Shown here: positions 22,779-34,400 of the stretch, piece by piece | Layout of the letters: each line of letters opens with the position of its first letter | How positions within the stretch are numbered: position 1 is the stretch's first letter | Position numbers and translations under genes: made by a program | The notes under the pieces: generated by a model | Told to the model about the DNA's origin: nothing | Seen by the model: the letters and a program-made list of their open reading frames with translations, nothing else | Database searches by the model: none | From: Tubulanus polymorphus | Lineage: Eukaryota; Nemertea; Palaeonemertea; Tubulaniformes; Tubulanidae | Direction: 5' to 3' | DNA length: 64,000 bases | Assembly: GCF_964204645.1 (NCBI RefSeq) | Contig: NC_134025.1 | Coordinates: 26,690,001 to 26,754,000, forward strand

Positions 22779-25392
22779 TCAGTATTTTGGGAAAGCTGGG
22801 TCGATGGATTCGGCCCAAGCCAATAACCCGCCTCTGATGTCCTTGAATACAGCAGGCGTAGCGCGGAGTTTGTCCTTCAAGATGTGAACAGCTCTTTGAG
22901 AATCATTTCCTTGTTTACACAAGACAAATACTAAAATATAAAAGATTGTTTAATTAGTTACTCGTCTGATGCTTAACGTGAACATGAAAATCATCTGTAC
23001 AGCTACCTGACACATAGTCATCACCAAATGAGAGAATTTGTTCTTCGAGATTTGAAAGTTCTTGCTCTCCTGCAATTTTATCTATTGGAATATCTTGTTC
23101 AGTTGTTAAAGTATTGTAACAGTAAGCTGTAAGGTATCTATTCAATTTATTTGAGAGTAGAATGTTGTATTAATTCTATCGAAGGATACTGATGTGTCCA
23201 TCAAGTTGACAAATATCTAATTCAACCGGGTATCGCACATCTATTAGTATATGAGGCCTCTTTTCATCACGGATTTGTTTGAATTCCTGTCAAAACAAAA
23301 TAACATATACCAGTAAATATTGATTGAATGCTTATTCATGCACTTATCTGTGGTGCACCATACCTTAACAGTAATTCTTTCATCTGAATGCAACAGCCTT
23401 ACACACTTAGCCTGGAACAGAAAAGCAATTTGAACAGCTTTAAAAAGCCTCTAAAATTCACTCTGCCTTACACAAGGTTTCTAAGAATTAGCCAATGATG
23501 ATACCGGTAATAACAAGTGGCTGAGTCCTTAGTCTGAAGAATATGGAATGAAGTTTGCTGTGCAAGAACTATGATGTTTATTAACTGGTAGAAGATGGAA
23601 AATCACTTGCCTTATCTGAGGCACTTGCACCACAGAATTGTTCATAATCAATGAGCTGTTTTATAGATGGTCGATCACCGCAAACGACACAAGTTTTCTG
23701 TTTCAGTCGTAGTTTAATTGTTCGAAAGCTTCCATCTAAACCATCAAATAATAACAATCTTTGAGAATAAGAAGCTGTACGAAGGTTTGGGGTTAAAGAG
23801 AATAATCTTATTTGAAAATGAACATAAAGTTTTGATTCTAAGTTTTTCGACGAAAAGGATACTCCCAGTATTCGCAGCAATCTTGATAACTTCTAATGCT
23901 TGGAGGCAACCAATAACACCAGGTACTGAAAGCGTGCATTTATACAAATCTATTAGGAAACTGATCCATATTCAAGCTTGTCTACTAGTGATAACAGAAT
24001 TACCTGCACCAATAACTCCGCCATCTGAGCAGTTAGTGACCGTTTCAGGGGGAGGTGGAGTGGGATACAAACATCGATAGCAAGGACCATCATCGTAATT
24101 ATAAACCGTCAACTGAAAATCATCAACTATAAATGTTAAAATCAGTTCATACACTGGAACCTTCAATGGAGACAGGCTCAAAACAAACCTGTCCTTCAAA
24201 TCTCAGTGCACTTCCAGAAACAAGTGGCTTCTTGGCCAAAACACAAGCATCATTGAGCAGGTAACGAGTCGCCACATTGTCGGTCGCATCAACCACTATG
24301 TCATATCTTTAATTCATTAAGGACACATGATATAAATTGATTAGTTCTATCCATGCAATTCTGAACTTAAACAATTATTTACTAAGTATAAAGGATACTG
24401 TCGTATTATGTCCAATGCATTCAGGCTGCTGAGCTGTATGTGGTAAGGTATATACTGGACGTCTGAATTCAGCCTTTAAAAAAATTCAATGAAAAAAATA
24501 ATATACAGAGCTTTCTTCAGCAATTATTTAAATCATGAATTATGAATCGACAGAACTCATACTTTTTACAGGCATTTGCAGCAGACAATGATTTTGGAGA
24601 GCCAACACCACTTTCTGTATGTAAAATCTGGCGATGTAAGTTACTGATTTCAGACTCGTCATAATCAACAATTCCAAGACGTCCTACATTATACAAATTA
24701 GTCCATTCAGAAACTGCTTAATATCACACGAATTTGATACGGATTTAAGTTTGAAAGAAATTACCAATCCCAGCTGACGCCAAGTACACTGCACAGGGAC
24801 ATCCCAATCCACCAGCACCAACAACCAATACAGATGATTTTGATAATGCCAATTGCCCTGAAAATATTGAATCAATTATATACAATTTTAGTAAAAATTG
24901 TAATTGTCAACTGTTAGACGAAAGATACAGAAGAAAAGGAATACCTTTAACTCCTAACTCTGGTAAAATCAACTGGCGTGAATACCGTTGAATTTTCTCA
25001 TTAGGTAATTTGTTACAAGGGCGCAATGAAGAAAGTGGCGTCGGTTTTCTGTGAATTTTCAACTCAGTTGAATCCACATCTGCATCTCCGTTTTTACTTT
25101 TACCCTACAAATAAAAGCTTAAATAACAAATACTTGAACTACGTATATATTAACTCGCCTTCGTCTTAGACTTAAATCTTTTTTTTGTAGCCCTATCTGC
25201 ATTTCTTCATTTGTATGCTTTTAAGCTAATCCTAAAACCTGTGAATGGAAGAAATTAAATCGGGTCAGAGACCTGGTCACGAAGAAGTTCACGAAGTCGT
25301 TGGATTTCGCTGTCTTTATCCTCGATGATAGATTTTAATCGCGTATTTTCATTTAAAACTGAAGCAAGATTGTCATTCATGGGCGCGGCCAT
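22779..25392 (-). CDS. MOCS3: Adenylyltransferase and sulfurtransferase MOCS3 (Uba4)
   Basis: MOCS3 adenylates and thiolates MOCS2A and URM1, supplying sulfur for molybdopterin and for tRNA thiolation in the cytosol. About 13 exons run from 25392 ([20 protein letters not shown], a coiled-coil start) to FPKY and stop at 22779. The ThiF/E1 domain shows the nucleotide loop [39 protein letters not shown], the zinc pairs CYRC and CVVC, and the catalytic cysteine in [10 protein letters not shown]. The rhodanese domain has HILIDVR and the active-site loop CKQGNDS, with the persulfide cysteine present. One intron (donor near 23611) is of the GC-AG type. The rhodanese exon near 23007-23120 has an uncertain 5' border. 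An AT-hook is not seen. The gene is divergent from the H3 variant. Confidence 0.94.
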
Positions 25393-25821
25393 TTTCACTG
25401 GGATTCCCTTGATTATAATGACGTTATTCGCAGGAGATCCCTTCCATGCAGACGCGTGAAATCATTCAGTTTTTGGAATAATTCTCTAATTTCTAAGCCC
25501 GACTTGATATCAAGGTACCAAAAATTATCGATAACATGATTAAGGGAATCTATATTTGAATTATTTTTGATAAAAGAAAGGCTAAAAGAGATAAATATTT
25601 TTTTATGTTCATGGAAATGAGAATTAGAGTGCCAGGTGGCAGCACCTTATGGTCATCTTATTTCTCAGCAGCGGGTCGGTGTCCGAATTGATTTTCACTA
25701 ACTCCACACCATGTATCAACTATTACATATGATATTCCAATTTTAATTCTATGAGAACTCAGAGACGTTTTATACCTTTTAATTCATGTGAGAACTTAAT
25801 TTTGCAGGTGCATACATTACT
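25393..25821. promoter_or_regulatory. Divergent promoter region, MOCS3 and H3 variant
   Basis: About 430 bp separate the start codons of MOCS3 (minus) and the H3-like gene (plus). A TTTTGCAG acceptor-like site lies at 25806, just before the H3 start, so an upstream untranslated exon of the histone gene is possible. Confidence 0.45.
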
Positions 25822-26366
25822 ATGGCTAGGACAAAGCAATTAACTGCAAAATTCAAACCACTCAATAAACCAGCTGTTCTTCCTTTGGCGAGCAAAAAAA
25901 AATTACTACAAACCATCGCATTAACGAAAAGAACAGGAGGAATAAAGAAATCAAAAAGACCAGGCAGAGTTGCCCTGAGGGAAATTCGACAATTTCAGAA
26001 ATCTACAGAATTGTTGATAAAAAAGATGCCCTTCCAAAGATTGGTTAAAGAAATCACACACAGTATCAAACCTGATTTGAGATTTCAGAGCGTGGCATTA
26101 GAAGCCCTTCAGGTAGGGAAATTAGTGTTTTATCTCGACGATAGGGGACAACTGATTGGATTCATTTGAAAGTTCAGTCACCTTTCAAGATGTTATAATC
26201 AATTTCTAGTCTTAACAATATTGCTTTTGCTGTTTTTCAGGTTGCTGTTGAAGATTTCTTAATTGGTTTGTTTGTTGACAGCAATTTATGTGCAATTCAC
26301 GCTAAGAGAGTGACAGTAATGCCTAAAGATCTTCAGTTAGCTATTCGCTTGCGCGGCAATTCGTAA
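25822..26366 (+). CDS. Divergent histone H3 variant with one intron
   Basis: Two exons (25822-26112 and 26241-26366) encode 138 residues. The histone-fold half is clearly H3: [35 protein letters not shown], then [16 protein letters not shown] and QLAIRLRG. The tail keeps ARTKQ (the K4 context) and GGIKK (the K36 context), but both ARKS motifs that carry K9 and K27 are absent. The tail is about five residues longer before TGG, and the following linker is two shorter. The residue equivalent to Cys110 is Val. Loop 1 is not lengthened, so a CENP-A identity is not favoured, though it is not excluded. The intron falls after EALQ; I recall that animal H3.3 genes have an intron close to this point. 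The gene uses AATAAA polyadenylation (26479), so it is probably replication-independent. Confidence 0.85.
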
Positions 26367-28446
26367 GGGTTATGTCCTCTCTTCGTGATTTGTTTTGCGA
26401 GAGCATTTTCTACCGAAAAACAATTAAGTGCAATATTGTGTTTAGATCTGTTATTGTTTTTTTTCGTAATCAAAACTAAATAAAATTTCTATCATCCTTT
26501 TATTTGATTTTTTTGTGTTTTAAATCAGTTTTGTTCATCTGATTTGAACTTCTTGGTAAATTCTCGAAGGCCCCTCGCAGTGAGTATATCTCCGTGCATG
26601 CAATCGTGGATCAGACGACTAGTGGCCGCATCAGGGCCAGGCGGCTATAAATAGTTACTCCGTCTTGGGAATTTTCGTTTGACACATGAAGATCAGATCT
26701 TGGAGAATGATTACTCAGATTAGACCGTGTTCATTTTAAGAATCCATGATCAGGAATGTATATCCTGATATCCTTTTAGTCCTAAATTAGGGAAAATAGT
26801 TTTCCCAAGCAATACAGATTTTCAGTGCAACGGCGGTCAGAATTCCGAACAGAGAGCATTAGTAAGAAGAAACAATCATTAAAGAACAACAAACAACAAA
26901 ATTTCGATCTTTAAATGATATATTGAAATCTCATATGATGTATTGAATGATGTTAAACATGATAAAAGAAACACGGAAGGTTTTCTGATACACCATGGAT
27001 ATCGATAGATTCACTGATACACATAGATATCAAACGGTTTCTTTGATACACAATGATAATCTTAGTTTGATCAGACTAAATGTATTCAAGAAAATCAAAT
27101 TTGCAGTTTACACTATATTGTTAAGTATAACTTACAACTGATCCAAGGTATGGCTCTTCGTAACTTATGAAATACTGCAAGATGAAATACTATTTATATA
27201 TTCTGTATATCGTACAAGTGAAAGAAATACAAATCGATGAAAATTGTGGTTGTAGATGAATTAAGTAGTACTTGTTTTAAACTCTGTTACGAGGTGTAAT
27301 CAAAATAAAATTACAATCACTTTACACACACATACAAACATGAAACATCTTTACACTCATTAGGCAATGATTTTCTGACTGAAGCTATTGTTTCATTAAT
27401 TGAACAATATATCTATTTTATTGCACTTATGAGTTCATTGCTTTTATCATAATTCCTAAATAGTAGCGTTTACTTGGAAAATATTGCAGAAAATATACTT
27501 CTAATGAATCGTTTTACGTAGACTCATTAAATATAGAACCGTAACAGAAATTAAAAGTTTTTTCAAAAACGTTTTTCATACATTACGTTACATCACATCA
27601 AATATCTTATACATAATCTCAAACTTAACACATTGAGTAGTTTTACTCTTTTACAACTGAAAATGTCAACTACGATGTATAAATAAACTATTGATTTATG
27701 ATCTACAGTATAACTTGCTAATTCGGATCTTTCAATCCGGATTTTTCACTTAATTCGGATGAACTATTGGCCCATTTAATCTGGAACCATGTAAACTATT
27801 ACCAGATATTCATAATCTGGATTTTACTTAATCTGGGCAGTCCCTTAGTCATCCAAATCGAGTCCTACTGTAGTAAATAATCAAGTAAAATAAAATTTCA
27901 ATAACTAAGAACAAGATACAATAACAAGCTACTATTTGTAACTACCTAAAATGCAAATTGATTGAGATAAGACTCTGTTATAGCTCGTAATTTCTGAATT
28001 ACTTGGTCCATTAAAATGAATGGGATTCAAATACCATATGGTTGGCTTATAGAGAGGATGAAGTTTTCTACTTTGTGTTGATTTAAACCTCTGAATCGTA
28101 TACATGAAATATGATATCAATGTAACACACATATAAATGCTTTATTCTAGTAAAAATTAGTAATAGCATATCCTAATTCGAGAAACAAAAAACAATCATT
28201 ACTTGTTCAGTATTAGATAAAGCTCTGAAATATTTTTCTATGTCTAAATATACCTCTAGTCACCCTCCAGAAAATACAGCGAGTTTACTATAGCTGTATC
28301 GTATATGTAGATATCTTGCCCCTTCTAAGACACGTATTATCTGTAGTTCATTACAATGGATTTGTATCAGACATTCTCGTTTTCAATAACATCTTGGCTA
28401 TTAAAATATCTGGTCTCTTGCGATATCGTTCGGGAATGTATTCTCA
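26367..28446. other. Intergenic between H3 variant and TMEM63, local degenerate repeats
   Basis: After an AATAAA at 26479 the region is AT-rich with no supported exon. Two repeated patches occur. Near 26975-27060 the word TGATACACA/C recurs three times at about 35-base spacing. Near 27720-27840 variants of AATCTGGATTTT and ATTCGGAT recur. Neither has an obvious function. The 3' UTR of TMEM63 should occupy the right-hand part. Confidence 0.4.
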
Positions 28447-31400
28447 TCATTGCTGCTGGACTTCGTGTTCCGGTGATGACTGAGGAGTATCAACGTTTGT
28501 ACCGTATGTCGAAGTTGCAGGATTAGTGACGGTTCCGTTTTGTTTAGACTTATCGTTCATAAGAACATTAGGAACAAATGGCTTAAAAACACAAAATGAC
28601 AACATGTCGATTTCACCTATTTTAAGGATTGAGGTTGTTTAAAGCGTTTGCGATAAATACCTTTTGTCCATCGTGAGCTGCTTCTCTTTCGGAAAATTGC
28701 TGTAAACGTTAAAATGGGAGAACATGATTAATATGCATTAGCATTAATTTCTAAATAGAGATGATTAGCAAAACGTGATTGAAGAGCAGCAAAAAACTTC
28801 CCCTCGATCCAAAAATCAAAACAGTTAGCTTTTCTAAAATGAAAACAATTGTAAGCACTATTACTGTTATTTCATAACATTTAGCGAAAAACCAGCGGGT
28901 TATAGTCAAGGGAGGTTCTACGGTAGCGAATAGTTAGAACTGACTTCAAAAAGCTGTGTTTAAAGAAGAATTATATCGCATATGAGAAAAAAGTCGTTCA
29001 GATCAAAGACTCCCAATGTGGCGCGGGGTTGTAGGCAGTATCATTTTTCATATCAAAAACACAATCACCGAATCGAAGCCGAAACACCAGGGGGAATGTT
29101 CCTACCGGTGAAATGTAATACTCGAGTCGAGACTTGATATTTCTACAAAGGGCTGAGTTTTTAATACTAATATCTGGGGTCTCGAGTTGCTGAAATAAAA
29201 TCGTTGAAAAGATTGTTATTTATCAAGTACGGTAACTATGAAATAGCTTATGTACATCAAGATGAAAAATCCATGCAAAACTCATGCATAGAATACACGT
29301 AGTAGACATGGTGACTCCTGAAAAAGATGTTCTACCGGATACAGCTAAAGATTAATAGAATCGTTATTAAGACTGGTTCTTAATGCAGGGCTACCAACCT
29401 CTAAAAAGTGCTATCAGTAACAAATTGAATTTTTTTCAGTTACATTTCATTGAAATATGAAAATGAACATTAATGTCAAAATTAATCATAAATCAACGGC
29501 AAGACACTCAGTAACATATTTCATATTTCCGTATGCATAAAACAAATCAAATCAGTATTTCTCCTTATAGAATAGTAGCAAATACTGAAAATCAGGAACA
29601 GTTGGCAGCTCTGTTAATGTACATGGTATAAAACACTGACATGCTTTCAATAACATGAACACCTTATTTGTACGGACATAATAACTAGGCTACATTGTGA
29701 CATATACAGACATACCCGGTACTTTGTCTAACTAGGATTTAGTTGATTTGATTATCGGAAATTACTTGTTATTGCATGAACACGCCTTATGAGACTGTTA
29801 GACTTTGTTTCTACAAGTGCTAATGGTAAGTCAAATGTTATTAGATTTCATCCAAAGCGGCAGCACCACAAGAGTCCCATTATAAAATAGGACCACATGA
29901 TAGCATAAAATCCTTAGTGAAAGACATCGAACCTGTATCTCTAAATCACAGTCTAATTCAACCTCATCATCATCATCAACATCCACATCATTTTCATATA
30001 GATGTATTACCTCTCTCTGTGAGCAGCGCTGTAAATAAACATTCCAAATGAAAGTGTGAAATGAGTTGAGCAGAACTGACCATAAAAAACAGGTGGAAAG
30101 ATCCTTAGAAACCGTCAGTGAATCTTTGCTTAACCCAAGCAGGGATTTTGGCTCTTACGAAACTTTACATTGAATTAGATAAAACAACCAGTCTTATCTA
30201 TCCATTAAGACACCAATAGGAATCAGTTATTCAGTTACCATCATTTTATTCGATTTCATATATTTATATAACAAAAATACTGTGAATAAATTTTGATTTG
30301 AATCTCCGTAACCATTCCATTACATTTATATATGTTTGATACCCTTCAAGATCAAGCCCCGCTTTTCAGCATAGTTTGTGCTAGATATTACCTCCTTAAT
30401 TAATGTATGTTGATTTATCAAAGGCGTCCAACACTGAAATGCACATTATTCTTTATAATCTGATATAAGTTTGTCGTTAGTTGGAAATATAATGGACCAA
30501 GGCATTGGCATTTCATCCAAAAAGACCACCAAATATATATATCATATCATATCATACAGCCATCACCACCAACTGTCTATTTTTCTCATCTAATGAAACT
30601 AAGAGGAGGGTTTTTCTATTTTGTATTGAGAAGCATCATGTAGGTATACAGGGAAAACTAAGCATTTTGTCAGAAATATGATCAATGAAAACACACAGAT
30701 AAAACAGCAGCCATAAAAACCATGGCCCAAGATAATTGGGGATCAGAAACACTAGTCATGAAAATCAAAGCAAGACCAAAGTATATTTGAATAAATATGA
30801 GTGCTCAAGACAGTTGAAATGTGATTTCAAAAAATAACTGCTATGGTTACAAACACGCACGGTTGTCTTACCTTATATGTTATTGGACTCAATCCCTTGA
30901 ACCAGCCAAAGAATACTCGGCCAAAGAAGATGATAAGTGTAACAAACAGAGCAATCATTGAGAACACTGATAAACCATGCATTTGTTCTGAAATGATAAG
31001 TTAGATTATGACTAGAAAAAATATCCCATCTTAGAAAATGTCATATCATTGACATTTGTAGGATGACAAGATAATTCGATGACGTAATTAAGAGTGTTTA
31101 AAATAATTACCTGATCTCAGCACAGAGAAGAAGACAACATTAAACTGTAGAAGTATAATAGCAACGATCACAAAGTTAATAGCACTAGCGTGTATATCTT
31201 TATCAATGCGTGACGGCCCATAGGCAAAATATATGTTATATCTATCTACGACATGTTTCAAACATAGATAAACTAAACCTGAAATTGTAAATAAATAAAA
31301 AACAATACAGTGATTTATTCAATTCAGTTCCAAATTCATTTGTATATTTTGATGTGTATATTTAGTTACTTACCGAATGGTACAATCAGAGGACATGGAA

Positions 31401-34400
31401 TGCTGTAAACTATGATTACAGCAAAAATACATAACATCCATGCATATTCACATCCAAACTGAAACTGCCAGATAATGGCCTGCAATATAAAACATATAAT
31501 CAATCCTATATGAATAAAGCATTTGATCATATCACAGTAGAAAACTTCAAATTCAGAATTGATCAGGTCGCTAAACCATTGGACTGATAGAAAAACAAGA
31601 ACAATTTTGACACATCTCCAAAATCTAAAATTTACAATGGTATTATTTTGTCTAATAGCGTATAGTGTATTGACGTGTTACCTTTCTGACAGCAGTTTTC
31701 TCTGCAGCTGATCTAGCGGCGAGTAGTCTTATTGCGTACATGAATAACTCAGGAAATCTAATCAATTCGAGTCCAGTTCCGATGAACGCCGATGTTATGA
31801 CGTAATTGACAAAGAATGCACCGTTTCCAGGAAGAAATACACACCTTAAATACAATACATCATTAACATCATAAATATATATGTTGCAAATATGACCTCA
31901 TTGAGTTAATACTTACTGCCATCTGAATTTTCGATCTTTATCTTTAACTGCCCACTCAAAGAATGCTTTGGCACTGAAATTAATCGGTAAAATTGGACTT
32001 CAGTATATTTTGAAATCAGCACAAGCCTAACAAGTCTATGATTGAACATAGTGACACAAACCTAGTTAATCCTAATGATGGTAATATAACCACCATTACT
32101 AGAAGGAACAAAAATGTCTTCCTCATCACAGCATGATGTTCTGCAGTTCTGAGAAATAAATGGCAAAATTATCAACAGCTCAAGACATTTATCAAACTTC
32201 ACTTCAGTAGATTGTTACTGGTTTCAAACATACCTGGTCCAGTGGCCGATGAACTGATCTGAGTAATAAACAATCTGCGGTAATAAAGCTGCAAATGTCC
32301 ACAATATCAAAGTTGGTACGAATTGAACAAGGATTGCACTCTGAAACAATATCAAAACGAATACCGGGTACAAATCCTATACATCTAATTCTACTACTTT
32401 AAGGAAGAGACATTAATTTCTCGATTGAAATATTTACATGAGTCTCTTCAAGACCTTTTCTGATGTGGATTTCATCGAGTGAATTCATTATGATAGTTGG
32501 AGTACTTAGGAAGAACAGCAAGAGAAACACGATAAGATTGATTAGAATAGCTTTAATCCACCAAACTATTGGATCCACTGCCAGGTTCTCCCTGAAATAG
32601 ATGACAGGATTTTATAAAGATCAGTGCATAACAAGAGTTCAATGTTGATTACTGCACGAGAAAAATCTTGACACGGAAATTTTACCAATATATGTTATCC
32701 GGGGCAGGAGCATATTTCACAGACCAATCAGTGACATCTAATTCACGACCAATACTCGATGAATGTGGATTACTTGAAGCTTTACACGAAGCACGGAAGT
32801 CGTTGTAAATCTGTGCAGCCATGTGATCCTCTTCAAACGTTATAAACGCAATTCCCAGAGCATCTTGAAATGCATTCACTTTCTCGTCCTCGCATTTCGC
32901 CTTTAGTTGCGCTTCTTCATCCCCGTAGTAGTTTATTGCATCTACCTAGATACGATTCATTAAATACAAATCCACCATGAGCAACAACCGGTATACAACA
33001 ATAAGACATAAGTCATTTAAGCCAAAGAAATCCGAATTTTTTGGAGGCTTCGAGAAAAATCGTTGGGAGCTAGGGAGAAACCTAATGGTGTCGAGTTTCA
33101 GATAGGGCTTTGTATAGATATCTAATATAAACTAAACCAGTTTGGTCGATGACCATTCCCATCATCAAGAGATATTGACAAACTTACTTGTCTCGCGCAA
33201 GCTCTACAACAACAGCACAGTTTACTACACATATTCGGTTTAGTGACAGTTTCACCGTCTTCATTGACAGCAGTATCCTCCGTACACGGCTCACAACAAC
33301 AACATAACTGACCGAAATAATACGGTCTGATCATCGGACGAATACCGGTTTTATTGTAAATCATCTCCGAATTCTGCCGTCCTTCTGTAGCAAAATTTCT
33401 GAAGAAAACAATGCGGTTTCTAGATCACGATGCCCATAGTAGCATATATACATAGATTTACAACATGTGACTGACCTATCTTTATCAAGTTTAACTAATC
33501 TAGTGATGTTGTACGCAAACTGGACATCCTGAATAACAGCTTCGGGATATGCTTCCCTAGAAATGTAAAAACATTCACTCATTTGCATGAAAATCTATAA
33601 TACTCCATGAATCAATTAATTTCATCACTGGATTCTTACTGAAAGTGTTGCAAAATCACATTCTTAAAACACTGATCTTTAGGTATGTGTGAAACCATCA
33701 AAGTACGCGTAGCCTAAAAAATATAATAAATAAACTGATTATAGGCCCTATTCATATTGTAAATATGGGTAGTTGTTAATTTTCAAGGATGAATTTTGTT
33801 TTAGTTGCAATTCTGTTTTAGCTTTATCGATCATTCGACTCTTTACCAAAAATGAAATGAGCTGATTTTCTTAGCTTATTATATAACCTGCGTATGCATG
33901 AATTCATACGGTGAAATTACATTTTGAATAATTAATTGTAAAATCCAGAGCATAATGCCTCAGGTGTTGCTCATTGTTACGAACGACGAGGTATGATTAG
34001 CCAGCAGTGCAGTCTACATGTCTGTAGTCACATTTCAATTCAACTCTTTATGGTATCTACAAAGTAATTTACACAGCCGCACTTCAGCGTTCCGACAGAT
34101 AATAAGGTTTCACATTCTCGACGCATACCTGTTCGTCTTCCTCGTAGTTAAGGTTGACGGAAAAGTGTCGCATCATATACACGGCTATTATTAGAAACAG
34201 AACGGCTAGTACGGCGTGTACCCACAGATAGGGCGATCCAGATTCCACATTACTGATAGTCGTGTGTCCGAATGTTTGATCATTACCCTCTGGAAAAGTA
34301 GATATTAAAATGTATATACATCGAAAAACTCCGGACAATAACTCGGGTATTTGGGAGTAATACCCGAATACCCGGCGGATCGAACCCCGAAAACTTACCC

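Noticed and set aside
25822-26366. CENP-A identity for the H3-like gene
   Set aside because: The tail begins ARTKQ and loop 1 has the length of ordinary H3, both unlike typical CENP-A, although this was not tested by phylogeny.
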